Of a stretch of 64,000 bases of DNA, positions 12,501-21,434 are shown piece by piece. Positions within the stretch are counted from its first letter, which is position 1. Each line of letters opens with the position of its first letter. The notes under the pieces were generated by a model that saw only the letters and a program-made list of their open reading frames with translations, did not search any database and had not been told where the DNA came from. Origin of the DNA: JAEUQQ01 sp963697285 (GTDB lineage: Bacteria; Acidobacteriota; Vicinamibacteria; Vicinamibacterales; JAFNAJ01). Both the position numbers and the translations under genes were made by a program. Location: the NCBI GenBank assembly GCA_963697285.1, contig CAVONI010000002.1:62001-126000 (forward strand), given 5' to 3'.

Positions 12501-13424
12501 GCCGACGTCGACCACTGTGGCGTACCGGCCGCGAGCGATACTGGGCGGCACGAAGGCAAGGGCGCCGCTCTGGACGAGTGCCCTGTCGGGAGGCGACCAC
12601 TCGAGTGTCACGGTCTCACGAGGACGGAGCGTCCACGAGATCTCATGCCCCGTGCGATACCCATGAACGGCGTCGTAGTAACTCGTCGGCCGAGTACGGG
12701 ACAGGTACTCCTTCACCGCCGCCAGCTCCGGACCCGCGCGGTCGAGCAGCCCGGGATCCGCCATCATGTCGTCAACGCCGGCGACGGTGCGGTTGTCGCG
12801 TTCGAGCACCAGCGTCAGCAGGTCGGGATCGTACACGTGCCACTGGCCGGCGTAGAAGAGTTCGGGGAACGTGTGTTCGCCGTCGCCGAGAATCCAGAAT
12901 CGCGAGGGCATGCCTGCCGCCGCGGCGAGGGCGCCCAGGGCCGCGGTCATGTCGTCACAGAATCCGTAGCCGTAGCCGTTGAGCAACGTGACGGGATCGT
13001 GCGGGTCGAGTCCCAGCGTGCCGGGCCACCAGTGATAGACACTGGTGCGCACGAAGTCCCAGATCAGCCTGGCCTTCTGCTCATCGGTCGCACCCGTCGG
13101 AATCAGGCCGGCCACGATGGCGTCGACCGAGGTCCAGTCCTGGCCCTGCCGGGCCCAGCGGACACGCGTGGCGATGACGTCGCCGGGATTGGTAATCTGC
13201 CAACTGACGCCGTCTCTCGCCCCGGTGGATGCCGGGATGTCGTAAGTGGTGACCGCGCCCGACACCGAGTGCCGGAACGTGATCGTGTCCTGCGCCGGTG
13301 AGGGTCGGGGCGTGACCACGACCGACAGAATCGTCAGGAGACTGACGATTCGTGTCTGGCGCCAGCCGAACGATGTCGGACGGCACAACGCGTTGTGGAC
13401 GGGCGGAACGGGAGAGGTCAGCAC
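9582..13424 (-). CDS. Large secreted protein: transglutaminase-like domain, Fn3-like region and four FAEG repeats
   Basis: This 1280-aa protein starts at GTG 13424. A hydrophobic signal segment (about residues 25-38) ends near PSPAQD. A transglutaminase-like domain follows, with a plausible catalytic triad Cys156 (GYGFCDD), His184 (GEHTFPE) and Asp199 (WHVYDPD). The middle holds beta-rich regions, including a fibronectin-like segment ending YYWRVRAQDIDGRWGPW (about residues 620-770). The last 430 residues contain four repeats of about 105 aa. Each opens W/Y-x-x-AEG, continues with (F)DTYxLLANP and closes with ERxMYW-like sequence and a Gly/His-rich turn. The same four-repeat module ends the proteins at 44.4 and 48.1 kb. 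A role in the cell envelope or matrix is inferred from export and context; I know no described function for the module. Confidence 0.82.
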   Translation of the reverse strand: MLTSPVPPVHNALCRPTSFGWRQTRIVSLLTILSVVVTPRPSPAQDTITFRHSVSGAVTTYDIPASTGARDGVSWQITNPGDVIATRVRWARQGQDWTSVDAIVAGLIPTGATDEQKARLIWDFVRTSVYHWWPGTLGLDPHDPVTLLNGYGYGFCDDMTAALGALAAAAGMPSRFWILGDGEHTFPELFYAGQWHVYDPDLLTLVLERDNRTVAGVDDMMADPGLLDRAGPELAAVKEYLSRTRPTSYYDAVHGYRTGHEISWTLRPRETVTLEWSPPDRALVQSGALAFVPPSIARGRYATVVDVGDQAAREAMHSFSGLEVAEIDGDAALVAAGSANAGEFVVAQRIPYPLLASGLTLEGAAPDDSTIRVLASWEGPRKTWDWWTLAQGVYRSHPAFEAEGAVALYGSDWNFPAVHGVAPGITSWLNFDVKKASDHGGKVRIGGSFYRHLPADDVRLYVSIDGTTWVHQWTQATTGLVDVDLDITALVAGVSEFKVKIEFTPGVEFWTAGFNELRFEGVEPETYTEVAAATGIDDLDGWQVDLAPLAHGCDVTPCYDLYVKVRLEGSATARPHVRDVTLVSGFQVARASLPSYDTGVASYSVSQDSDATLDVTHVWQEFVDRTVPTIAGGPVRPAPGATVSLDEPLWLEWPTVTSPVGAGQYRIQVCADAICTSPLVAGLEHDSNSYVGPGVNGIRGDSDDRYYIGQGTKWLVPYRQLLQPGQTYYWRVRAQDIDGRWGPWSATWSFVTSPDRASGIAMTLTSNGGASYFEVGQGGLELRGNTTSTIPIARVEWVSDTGERGYATGTTEWSVPGVPLHPGTNVIAVTTTDANGLRSTIDVQAIVRSLTYTLAEGATGPFTLDLSLANASDREARIAITYLLPTGAPVVDRRTLPALSRTSIRVNDLPGLADTSVSTLIESLDTLPLAIERTMTWGGGEGGHLAGAGQPNTSWYFAEGAQGYFDTYLLLANTGPIDAVVDVQFLTEQGDVVTARRTVRAQSRQTVFAGDIPQLVGKSFGIVVTSSRPIMTERAMYFGSGGRWAGGHDSPGVSSPASHWYFAEGATGPMFDTYFLVANPSATAATLRVSYFLANGTTIEHLHVLPPQTRLTINAETQDPRLADAAFSMEVAADVGVIAERSMYWAGEWYQWHEAHNAFGLTAPALRWMMAEGQVGGQRATATYVLIGNPDRTRETPVRVTLLRENGLAPVSREFTVGAASRFNVDVAHVFTEIGDGERFGAVVESLSDVAVMVEHSLYSDAAGVFWAAGVNATAAPIPR

Positions 13425-13523
13425 AATAGGGGGTGAGCGGGCCTTCGCGCCGAATCACGCATGCAAGTCTCGAGCCCGAGCGACTGGCACTGCGGCGGCA
13501 GCCACGCTCCGTAAGACCGTGCG

Positions 13524-14696
13524 TCACGCGCCGGAGTTTGATCCCGTGGGCACGCGGGCCGAAATGAGTTCCGCGAGGTGCCCTCGAAAGTGGCTGGCCA
13601 GGTCTTCGATGCCGTAACGCTCCACGATGCGTGCACGTGCGGACGCGCCCAGAGCCGCTCGAGTGGCGGTCGGCAATTCGGCCAGTTGGCCCCAGGCCGT
13701 CGACAATCCGACATCGTCCCCTGCTCGAACCACGACCCCGGCGTCGCCGACGATCCGTGCCGCGTCACCGACATCGGTCGTGACGACCGGCACGCCGCAC
13801 GCCATGGCTTCGGCGACCACGTTGGGAAACCCCTCGCCGAACGACGAGGTCAGCGTCGCGATGTCCAGTGCCGCATACACCGGCCGCAGATCCGACTGCG
13901 CGTCCCGCAGGATGATCCGATCCCGCAGCGCCGGATCCTGCGTTGCGGCGATCAACAGCGGCGACGCTGGCACGCCGGTGCCCACGGCCAGGAACTTGAC
14001 CCTCGGGCAGAGCGAGGCCAGTCGGCGAGCCGCGGCAACGAAGGTGGCGTGATCCTTCATTGGATCCACCCGTGCCACGAGCCCGACGAGGACGTCTCCC
14101 GACGCGACACCGAGTGCGTCCCTGCTCGACACCCGCAACGCGGCGTCTGGACGCAGGTAATCGATATCGATGCCGTTCGGGCAGTCGATCCATCGCTTGG
14201 GCGTGTAACCCAGTGCCTCGTGCGCGCGCCGGCCCGCGTCGGAGTTGGTGATGACGGCATCGGGCGTCGTCGACAGGCGGGCACAGGTCGCGCGCGTGAT
14301 CCACGAGAGCCACCGATAGTGCCGCATATCCATGTCGGAGGCACGCAGGTTCCACGCAAGCGGCGGCCTGGGGTCGCGAAGGTGGCGCCATGCGACAGTG
14401 CCAAGCAGGTCGGCGTGATAGAGCCACGTCACCACGATGTCGGGCGACCACGCCCGCATGACGCGCACCAGGTGACGCAGGGCCCCCCACGACGGCCGTC
14501 CCGCGTGCATCCCCAGGCTCGTGACCGTGGCGCCCGACGCGCGAAGGGCGGCGCCTAGCTCGCCCTCGTCGACGAGTGACACGACGTGCCACTCGTCGCG
14601 GCGCCATGCGTCACTCGCGATGAAGCGCGTCAACGCCTGCTGCGCACCGCCAATCGACAGGTCCGTGATGACGTGCAGGCCGCGCATGGGCGTCAT
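13524..14696 (-). CDS. GT4-family glycosyltransferase
   Basis: This 390-aa GT-B enzyme opens with GLHVITDLSIGGAQQAL, the usual glycine-rich acceptor loop of GT4 proteins. It has LVGLVARVDPMKDHATFV at the second domain and SSFGEGFPNVVAEAMACGVPVV, the donor-phosphate E-x7-E site. ATG 14696 overlaps the upstream stop (ATGA), which rules out the longer open frame that reaches 15206. It probably extends the repeat unit built by this operon; linkage and sugar are unknown. Confidence 0.87.
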   Translation of the reverse strand: MTPMRGLHVITDLSIGGAQQALTRFIASDAWRRDEWHVVSLVDEGELGAALRASGATVTSLGMHAGRPSWGALRHLVRVMRAWSPDIVVTWLYHADLLGTVAWRHLRDPRPPLAWNLRASDMDMRHYRWLSWITRATCARLSTTPDAVITNSDAGRRAHEALGYTPKRWIDCPNGIDIDYLRPDAALRVSSRDALGVASGDVLVGLVARVDPMKDHATFVAAARRLASLCPRVKFLAVGTGVPASPLLIAATQDPALRDRIILRDAQSDLRPVYAALDIATLTSSFGEGFPNVVAEAMACGVPVVTTDVGDAARIVGDAGVVVRAGDDVGLSTAWGQLAELPTATRAALGASARARIVERYGIEDLASHFRGHLAELISARVPTGSNSGA

Positions 14697-15712
14697 GACG
14701 CCGCCTCGCGCAGCACGGCGGCGATTCGCGGCGCGATCACGTTCGCCGCGAACTGCTGCTCGACGATCGCCCGCCCCGCCTGCCCCATGCGCAAGGCGGC
14801 GTCGCGGTCGCGCAGCACGTCGTCGAGCGCCGCGACCCACTCGTCGCCCGTCCGCGCGGCGTGTCCGAGCGGCCCGAGCAACAGCACCTCGGCGTTCATC
14901 CCCACCGGTGACACGACGACGGGCACGGCGCAGCTCATGTACGTGAGCATCTTGTAGCTGCACTTCCCGCGCTCCACGTCGGTGTCGTGCAGGGGCATGA
15001 TCCCCACGGAGAAGCTGGGGATCAACGCAGGCTCGACCACCGGCGTCCACTTCACGAACCTGACCCGGTCGGCAGGGAGGTCGGGCGAAACGAAGGGCTC
15101 CGACGAGCAGATGACGAACTCCGCCTCCGGATGGAGTGCCAGCACCTGCGCCACCGAGGGAGCGATGCGGGCAAGGTAGCCAAACCCCGCAATGGTGCCG
15201 ACCCATCCGATCCGCAGCCGCTCAGGAGGCCGGTCCGCGGGCACGAGGACGTCGGTGTCGACCGCCGTCGGGATCACGTGGACGCGAGGGATGTACTGAC
15301 CGAACCAGTCGGCCAGGAAACTGTTTCCGCAGATGGCGACCTGGCACAGCCGCGCTAGAGAGATCGCGAACCTGCCGCGCGCATGCATGAAGATGGCGTC
15401 GTCCACATCGAGCACGCGCGGCCGGGGCGTCCAGGCTTCCAGCGTCACGAGCGTCGACACGAACTCGCGCTGCAGCCACGTTACGTCGGCGTGCCGCGCG
15501 TCGGCGAGGTGAGCGACACGCGCGGCCAGGTTGCCGAACAACCACGCCGGGCGCGCGATGCGCCTGGGCGGCGGGTATGCCGACCCGCGCGTGTAGTACT
15601 CGGTGACATCGAGGCCGTGGGCCGCAAGGGCGGGCACGTGCTGCCTCACGCGGTAGCGGGCACTGGGCACGTCGCGGCCGGGCGTGAAGGCGGCGACCCG
15701 ACGACGAATCAC
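14693..15712 (-). CDS. Glycosyltransferase, GT4-like
   Basis: This 339-aa protein starts at GTG 15712, which overlaps the previous stop (GTGA). It begins RRVAAFTPGRDVPSARYRV, an N-terminus seen in glycosyltransferases whose acceptor loop binds PSxRYR. It has VLDVDDAIF, LRIGWVGTIAGFGYL and MPLHDTDVERGKCSYKML, the GKCxxK-type donor site of a GT4 subgroup. Gene order and overlaps place it in the same transcript as both flanking genes. Confidence 0.82.
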   Translation of the reverse strand: MIRRRVAAFTPGRDVPSARYRVRQHVPALAAHGLDVTEYYTRGSAYPPPRRIARPAWLFGNLAARVAHLADARHADVTWLQREFVSTLVTLEAWTPRPRVLDVDDAIFMHARGRFAISLARLCQVAICGNSFLADWFGQYIPRVHVIPTAVDTDVLVPADRPPERLRIGWVGTIAGFGYLARIAPSVAQVLALHPEAEFVICSSEPFVSPDLPADRVRFVKWTPVVEPALIPSFSVGIMPLHDTDVERGKCSYKMLTYMSCAVPVVVSPVGMNAEVLLLGPLGHAARTGDEWVAALDDVLRDRDAALRMGQAGRAIVEQQFAANVIAPRIAAVLREAAS

Positions 15713-16908
15713 GCGGTCACCTTGGGCGCAGGCGTGCCGTACTGCTCACACCAGTTGCACCACAGCACGAGCAACGGCACGAAGCCGAGAAATCGAGGAT
15801 AGAGAAGCGGCGTGAACCCGATCTCGAACAGCACCGTCACGCCCCACAACCAGCCGGCGACGGTGCGACTCCGGAGGTTCCGCCACAGGAACGAGAAATA
15901 CGCGAGGTAGATCATGACCGGAAGCAGCACGGTGCCTCGCACAGCATAGACGACGATGCCGCTGTCGCCGTAGAAGAGCGCCGGTGAATACGAGAACCCC
16001 ACCGGCTCGAACGGATGGTCGCGCAGCCAGCGCAGGTTGCCGGCCAGCACGCCCGCATCGCCGTAGCGGGCAATGAAGCCGGCGTGCTCGTGGCCCAGCA
16101 GCGCGCGGGCGATCGTGTCGAGCAGGGCGCCGTCGGCGCGGACCGTCGGCAGCACGACGACACCTGCGACCAGCACGAGCCCCAGCGTGGCCAGCAGCAC
16201 ACGCCGGGGCGCGATGACGAGCACAGAGGCATACAGTTGCAGGAGCGCAAGGCCCACGAAGGCGAAGGCAGCCGTCGACGACAGCCTCCATGCCAGAACG
16301 AGGTGCGCGGCCGCAGCGCCCAGGAAAACCACGCGGCGCGTACGCCTCCACGCGACCAGGCACGATGCGAAGAAGAGGTAGTAGAAGAAGGCCGCCAGTG
16401 AATGCGTGCCGAACGTCAGGACGGGCTTGTCATACCAGTCGAGCATCCAGTTGAGGAGTTGCGGGTAGAACGCGGAGTAGTGACGCTTGAAGAAGGCGTC
16501 GGCGCCCGGCGCATCGACCGCCAGGGCGGCGCCCGCTCCCAATGTCACGACGTGAAGCAGCACGAACACCCAGGCGCCCCAGTTGGGTAACGTCACTCGC
16601 TTCAGATCCACGAGCAGGAGCAGGCCCAGGCACAGGAAGACGGCGAACGCCCCTGGCGTGATATCGAGAAACGGCGACGTCAGGGTGAACACCGTCGGCA
16701 GGCCCAACACGCCCAGGACGAGCAACAGGTCGAGGCGCGCGACACGCCCTCGCTGCAGGACGAGCAGCACGAGCCACGACACGCACAGGCCGACGATGCT
16801 GATGGCCAGCAGTGACGTCGAGATCGCGCCGTCGATCGACGACGGCAGCCACAGCGCCAGGATGGCAGTGACGACGATGACCCCGGCCGACAGCCCGTCC
16901 GAACGCAT
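15709..16908 (-). CDS. O-antigen ligase/polymerase-like membrane protein
   Basis: This 399-aa protein has about ten hydrophobic helices and one longer polar loop (about residues 150-180, with RHYSAFYPQLLNW), followed by FGTHSLAAFFYYLFF. The topology, size and neighbours fit a Wzy/WaaL-type protein, but these families have little sequence signature and I see no decisive motif. The start is ATG 16908, sharing one base with the preceding TGA; the frame is open back to 16968 inside the neighbour. If it is the polymerase, it would work with the Wzz-like protein at the other end of this operon. Confidence 0.62.
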   Translation of the reverse strand: MRSDGLSAGVIVVTAILALWLPSSIDGAISTSLLAISIVGLCVSWLVLLVLQRGRVARLDLLLVLGVLGLPTVFTLTSPFLDITPGAFAVFLCLGLLLLVDLKRVTLPNWGAWVFVLLHVVTLGAGAALAVDAPGADAFFKRHYSAFYPQLLNWMLDWYDKPVLTFGTHSLAAFFYYLFFASCLVAWRRTRRVVFLGAAAAHLVLAWRLSSTAAFAFVGLALLQLYASVLVIAPRRVLLATLGLVLVAGVVVLPTVRADGALLDTIARALLGHEHAGFIARYGDAGVLAGNLRWLRDHPFEPVGFSYSPALFYGDSGIVVYAVRGTVLLPVMIYLAYFSFLWRNLRSRTVAGWLWGVTVLFEIGFTPLLYPRFLGFVPLLVLWCNWCEQYGTPAPKVTA

Positions 16909-18011
16909 CAGCGGCCCGACCTGGCTTGTCGAAACAGGTCGAGCATCCGCGGCGCCAGGCGATCCCATCCGAACTCGCGGATGTCACGTGCGGCCTTGGC
17001 GATCCGCCGCTCGCGCGTCTCGGCGTCGGTGATGATGTTCAGCACCGCATCGGCGATGGCGCGGGGAGCCTCGGGCGGCACGATCCAGGAATTGTCGGCG
17101 CCAGGCAGGGCAGGAATGGCACCCGTCGACACCACGGGGACGCCACATGCCATAGCCTCCATGGCGGGACAGTGTGGCGCGCCGATATGGATCGTCGCCG
17201 GCGCGACGAGCACGTGCAGCGACTGGTAGAACGCCACGAGTTCGTCGTCGTTGCGGCACGGAACCACCTCGCAGCCCTCGGGCATCACGCGCCCTGCCGG
17301 GAAGTGACCATGCGCGATGCGCAGGCCCACGTTGTGGCCCTGCGCCCGCAGCATCTCGTACGCATCCACGACGTCGACGGTCCCCTTGAACCGCTCCGGT
17401 CGGCCGATGCACCCCATCAGGAACGGGCCGCCATCCCACGACTGTCCGCCGGCAGGCGGCTGCAGGCGGTCGAGATCGACGCCGGCCGGCATCCACTCGG
17501 TCGCATGGAGGTTGCGATAGCCGACGTAGGTGGGCGAATTGACGATCTGGTAGAGCGGCAGCCAGTAGGACGCGTACGCCAGGCTGCCGAGCACGCGACC
17601 GGACGCGGTGCCGAGATGCCAGTAGTCCTCGGCCTCGTACGCCTGGATGTAGTAGACCTTCGTCGCCGGTGTCCGGAAGAGGGCCACCGGCCATGCCGTG
17701 ACGCTGTGATTGGCGACCACGACATCGGCGCCAGGCGACAGGACCTGCAGCCCCCTGGTGAGCGCACGCATCGTCGCCCGAACGACGGCGATTCCGGAGA
17801 GCGCCGGCGACGGCGTCGGATGATCCGCGACGTCGCCGGTGGTCGTCACGTAGCGGGTGCCAATCGCACCGGGGAAATACGGCGGATCGGCATGGGCCGG
17901 GGCGAAGAAGTCGACGACGTGGCCATCGGCCCGCCACTTCAGGGCGAGCTCGCACAACATGCGGTAGCCGCCCGACGGACTGGTCGCGGCGACGGGAATC
18001 AGGATTCTCAT
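16908..18011 (-). CDS. GT4-family glycosyltransferase
   Basis: This 367-aa protein starts MRILIPVAATSPSGGYRML, a nucleotide-sugar transferase N-terminus with an SGGYR acceptor loop. It has GCIGRPERFKGTVDVVDAY and then HIGAPHCPAMEAMACGVPVV, the second-domain donor site. ATG 18011 has a good upstream TTAGGAG ribosome-binding sequence, one of the few clear ones in this operon, and starts 7 bp after the flippase stop. Confidence 0.85.
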   Translation of the reverse strand: MRILIPVAATSPSGGYRMLCELALKWRADGHVVDFFAPAHADPPYFPGAIGTRYVTTTGDVADHPTPSPALSGIAVVRATMRALTRGLQVLSPGADVVVANHSVTAWPVALFRTPATKVYYIQAYEAEDYWHLGTASGRVLGSLAYASYWLPLYQIVNSPTYVGYRNLHATEWMPAGVDLDRLQPPAGGQSWDGGPFLMGCIGRPERFKGTVDVVDAYEMLRAQGHNVGLRIAHGHFPAGRVMPEGCEVVPCRNDDELVAFYQSLHVLVAPATIHIGAPHCPAMEAMACGVPVVSTGAIPALPGADNSWIVPPEAPRAIADAVLNIITDAETRERRIAKAARDIREFGWDRLAPRMLDLFRQARSGR

Positions 18012-18018
18012 TGCACTC

Positions 18019-19299
18019 CTAAGCTGGCAGGATCGCGTCGGCGCTCCTGCGCTGCATCCACGATCGTTCGCACATGAGGGCGACGCCAAGGTTGACCGCC
18101 CCGAACACGACGTAGGTCGACAGCGTCGCCCACACGGCCCCGCGCGCGCCCATGGTGGGCACCAGGGCGACGCTGAGGATAAGGTTGAAGATCCCGGCGG
18201 CGGCCGTCAGCGCCGACGCCTGCACGAACCAGCCACGGACGATCCACTGCGGGGCCATCACCGACGTGATGGTGAGGCCCGGCAGCGCGAGCACCTGCCA
18301 CTGCAACAGCGGCACCGACGTGGCGTACGCGGGGCCCGCCACACGGTGGACGAGCCACGGCGCCACCCACAGTGCGAAGACGATGGCCCCCACCGTCATC
18401 GCAGGGGTCATCACGGCCAGGACTCGGCGCTGCATGGCCCACCCCTCCACCGGCCCGTGCGCCGCCAGGTGTCCGTAGAGGACTGTCGCCGCGGCCGCGG
18501 GCAGCAACGTCATCGCTCCGAAGAACTGGGCACTCAGCTGGTAGAGCCCGGTCTCGGCAGCGCCACGATAGTAGTTGATGACCAGCACGTGGGCGGGCAG
18601 CAGCAGGAACGTCCCCAGCGTATTGAGGTGGAGGCGCAACGCACCCCACGCGAGCCGGGCGATCGCCGCGCGCTCGACACGAAGCGGCCCGGCACGCCGC
18701 GACAGGTCGCGCAGGGTCAGCACGCCGGGGCCTCCGACGGCGACCCAGTTCGTCAGCATGACCCAGATGGGCCCGCCGCCGCGGCTCAACCCGGCCACCA
18801 GCAGCCCCAGCGCCATGATCTTCCCGGCCAGTTGGGTCAGGTTGTAGAAACGGGTCCGACCTGCGGCAGCCGTCAGCGACACGGCATGCAGGTCCCAGAG
18901 GTACGCCGGCAGCAGGGCAACGCCCAGCAGAGTCACGGCGACCGGTACTTCTCCGTACAGTTGCGGGAAGCCCGTGAGCAGGACCGCGACCGTCAGCCAT
19001 CCCAGCGCCGCACCGAACGCCGACAGGACCAGGACGCCGCCGAGCGTCTGGGGGAGCCAGTCAGTGACCGGGCGCCCGGCGGCCTCGTGAATGCTCACTT
19101 GTCCAAGGCTGAGCGAGGCAACGGTGGCAAGCAGGGTCGCCCAGTTGGTCGCGGCCGCGACCACTCCCTGGCCATGCGGCCCCAGCGCGCGTGCCACGAC
19201 GAGCACACCGAGGAAACTGCACGCCACCGCGAGGATGCGGGTGAGGCTCGTTTCACCGATCAGTTGCCAAACGGGCCGCGAACGGAGCAGCGCCGTCAC
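18019..19299 (-). CDS. Wzx-like polysaccharide flippase
   Basis: This is an oligosaccharide flippase of the MATE/MOP superfamily, about 426 aa with twelve or more hydrophobic helices. The first helix region reads WQLIGETSLTRILAVACSFLGVLVVARALGP and is followed by GQGVVAAATNW, typical of RfbX/Wzx proteins. It would flip undecaprenyl-linked repeat units to the periplasm. The start is uncertain: GTG 19299 is chosen and GTG 19344 would add 15 residues. The open frame continues to 20322 but there only shadows rfbF. It heads the long minus-strand operon and shares a divergent 276-bp control region with rfbF. Confidence 0.78.
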   Translation of the reverse strand: MTALLRSRPVWQLIGETSLTRILAVACSFLGVLVVARALGPHGQGVVAAATNWATLLATVASLSLGQVSIHEAAGRPVTDWLPQTLGGVLVLSAFGAALGWLTVAVLLTGFPQLYGEVPVAVTLLGVALLPAYLWDLHAVSLTAAAGRTRFYNLTQLAGKIMALGLLVAGLSRGGGPIWVMLTNWVAVGGPGVLTLRDLSRRAGPLRVERAAIARLAWGALRLHLNTLGTFLLLPAHVLVINYYRGAAETGLYQLSAQFFGAMTLLPAAAATVLYGHLAAHGPVEGWAMQRRVLAVMTPAMTVGAIVFALWVAPWLVHRVAGPAYATSVPLLQWQVLALPGLTITSVMAPQWIVRGWFVQASALTAAAGIFNLILSVALVPTMGARGAVWATLSTYVVFGAVNLGVALMCERSWMQRRSADAILPA

Positions 19300-19362
19300 G
19301 CTCGCGCCTGCCCGGCCATCGAGTGGAGCAAGACACGACGCCACCGGGATCTCATGACCGGG

Positions 19363-19368
19363 ATTATG
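19363..19368 (-). promoter_or_regulatory. Candidate -10 box for the flippase operon
   Basis: The minus strand reads CATAAT, 63 nt before GTG 19299 and 18 nt before the alternative GTG 19344. It lies back to back with the TAGAAT at 19401. Confidence 0.35.
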
Positions 19369-19400
19369 CCATCCGCCGCGGCGGGGCTCGGGTCCTGCAC

Positions 19401-19406
19401 TAGAAT
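19401..19406 (+). promoter_or_regulatory. Candidate -10 box for rfbF
   Basis: TAGAAT is preceded by TGCAC and lies about 170 nt upstream of the rfbF ATG. No convincing -35. The long leader holds no ORF or hairpin I could support. Confidence 0.35.
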
Positions 19407-19575
19407 CTCCGAGGATGATGCGCGTTCGTGGAACCGCGCAACTGGGAGCAGTCGTCGACATGGCGCCAAGCGGTGAGTTGCGAGGAGGGATGGAAGGCCG
19501 GGCCCCCGGCCCCTGGGACGCGCGGCGCCGCCGCACGCTCGGCACCTGCGACGGCCCCCGGCAGGAGCCAGCGGC

Positions 19576-20349
19576 ATGAAGGCCGTCATCCTGGCGGGAG
19601 GGCTCGGAACGCGGCTCAGCGAGGAAACGTCGCTCAAGCCCAAGCCGATGGTCGAGATCGGAGGCCGCCCCATCCTCTGGCACGTCATGAAGATCTACAG
19701 TGCCCACGGCATCAATGACTTCATCGTGTGCCTCGGGTATCGCGGCTACGTGATCAAGGAGTACTTCGCGAACTACGCGCTGCACGGGTCGGATGTCACC
19801 CTCGACCTCGAGGCAGGCACGATGACCACTCACCAGCGCACCGTCGAACCCTGGCGCATCACCCTGGTCGACACGGGCACCGACACGCTGACCGGGGGCC
19901 GGCTGAAGCGTGTCGCACCGCACCTCGGTAATGAGACGTTCCTGATGACGTACGGCGACGGCGTCGGCGATGTCGACATCACCGCCGCCATCGACCTGCA
20001 CCGGCACCACGGACGCGCAGCCACGCTGACGGCCACGCAGCCGCCAGGCCGGTTCGGGCGACTCGTGATCGACGCGGCGGGCGACGTGCGTGCCTTCGAA
20101 GAGAAGCCGCACGGCGACGAAGGCTGGATCAACGGGGGCTTCTTCGTACTCGAACCGCGCGTGCTCGACGCGATCGACGGCGATGGATCGTCGTTCGAGA
20201 GCGATGTCCTGCCCCGGCTCGCGCAGCAGCACGAACTGGCCGCGTATCGGCACCATGGATTCTGGATGCCCATGGATACGCTGCGCGACAAGACCCGGCT
20301 CGACGAGTTGTGGGCTTCGCACACCGCGCCATGGAAGAGGTGGGCGTGA
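19576..20349 (+). CDS. rfbF: Glucose-1-phosphate cytidylyltransferase
   Basis: This 257-aa enzyme makes CDP-glucose from CTP and glucose-1-phosphate. The N-terminus KAVILAGGLGTRLSEET is the nucleotidyltransferase signature, with KPKPMVEIGGRPILWHVM following. FIVCLGYRGYVIKEYF and FLMTYGDGVGDVD are characteristic of RfbF. Length is that of the family. It is the first gene of a tight three-gene plus-strand unit; its TGA shares a base with the rfbG ATG. An upstream GGCAGGAGCC gives a plausible ribosome-binding site. Confidence 0.95.
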   Translation: MKAVILAGGLGTRLSEETSLKPKPMVEIGGRPILWHVMKIYSAHGINDFIVCLGYRGYVIKEYFANYALHGSDVTLDLEAGTMTTHQRTVEPWRITLVDTGTDTLTGGRLKRVAPHLGNETFLMTYGDGVGDVDITAAIDLHRHHGRAATLTATQPPGRFGRLVIDAAGDVRAFEEKPHGDEGWINGGFFVLEPRVLDAIDGDGSSFESDVLPRLAQQHELAAYRHHGFWMPMDTLRDKTRLDELWASHTAPWKRWA

Positions 20350-21434
20350 TGATCGACGCCGCCTTCTGGCGCGGGCGCCGCGTGGTGCTCACGGGCCACA
20401 CCGGGTTCAAGGGCGCATGGCTGGCCAGGTGGCTGACCGACCTCGGCGCCGTGGTCACCGGGGCCAGCCTCGATCCACCGACCACGCCATCGCTGTTCGT
20501 GGCCGCCGGCATCGGCAGCCTGGTCGTCGATCGGCGATGCGACATCCGCCAGGCCGACGCCATCCGTCGCGTCGTCGCCGACGCCAACCCCGAGATCGTC
20601 TTCCACCTGGCCGCACAGCCGCTCGTGCGTCTCGGGTATGAACAGCCCCTCGACACGTTCTCGACCAACGTGCTCGGCACGGCGAACGTGCTCGACGCCT
20701 GCAGGTCGCTGCCGGCACTGAAGGCGGTCGTCTGCATCACGACCGACAAGTGCTACGAGAACAGGGAATGGGTCTGGGGTTACCGCGAGGACGACCGCCT
20801 GGGCGGGCGCGATCCCTACTCGGCCAGCAAGGCGGCCGCCGAAATCGTCGCCAACGCCTATCGGCAGTCGTACTTCCCGCCCGGGCAGGGCCGCGCCGTG
20901 GCCACGGCGCGAGCCGGCAACGTCATCGGCGGCGGCGACTGGGGCCTCGACCGGTTGGTACCCGACGCCATGAAGGCGTTCGCCGCGGGACGACCGCTGG
21001 CGGTGCGCAATCCCGGGTCGCTGCGCCCCTGGCAGCACGTCCTCGAGCCACTGGCCGGTTACCTGGTGCTCGCACAGGCATGCGCGACGGACCCCGACCG
21101 GTACGCCGCAGCCTGGAATTTCGGTCCTGCCGACAGCGACACCGTCGACGTCGGCACCGTCGTGACCCTCCTGTGCACGGCCTGGGGCGATGGGGCCGCG
21201 TGGACGACCGACACCCCGGCGTCGCAGGCGCCGCACGAGGCAGGCCGCCTGCAACTCGACACCAACAAGGCGCGCGTGGCGCTCGGATGGTCACCGCGCT
21301 GGCGGCTGAGCCGCGCGATCGATGAAACGGTCACGTGGTACCGCGCGTTCCACGATGGTGCATCCGTCGAGGCACTCCGTGACCTCATGACGTCGCAGAT
21401 CGCGTCCTACTCCGCCCAGGACATGTCGGGATGA
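20349..21434 (+). CDS. rfbG: CDP-glucose 4,6-dehydratase
   Basis: This 361-aa SDR enzyme converts CDP-glucose to CDP-4-keto-6-deoxyglucose. It opens WRGRRVVLTGHTGFKGAW with the TGxxGxxG NAD site. ITTDKCYENREW and DPYSASKAAAE (catalytic YxxxK) follow, with GNVIGGGDWGLDRLVPD, a well-known RfbG signature. ATG 20349 overlaps the rfbF stop (TGATG); the open frame back to 20310 is inside rfbF. The next gene overlaps its stop in turn. Confidence 0.95.
   Translation: MIDAAFWRGRRVVLTGHTGFKGAWLARWLTDLGAVVTGASLDPPTTPSLFVAAGIGSLVVDRRCDIRQADAIRRVVADANPEIVFHLAAQPLVRLGYEQPLDTFSTNVLGTANVLDACRSLPALKAVVCITTDKCYENREWVWGYREDDRLGGRDPYSASKAAAEIVANAYRQSYFPPGQGRAVATARAGNVIGGGDWGLDRLVPDAMKAFAAGRPLAVRNPGSLRPWQHVLEPLAGYLVLAQACATDPDRYAAAWNFGPADSDTVDVGTVVTLLCTAWGDGAAWTTDTPASQAPHEAGRLQLDTNKARVALGWSPRWRLSRAIDETVTWYRAFHDGASVEALRDLMTSQIASYSAQDMSG

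Noticed and set aside
11697..13301. 534-codon plus-strand open frame
   Set aside because: It is antisense to the secreted transglutaminase-like protein, with no domain, signal or start context.
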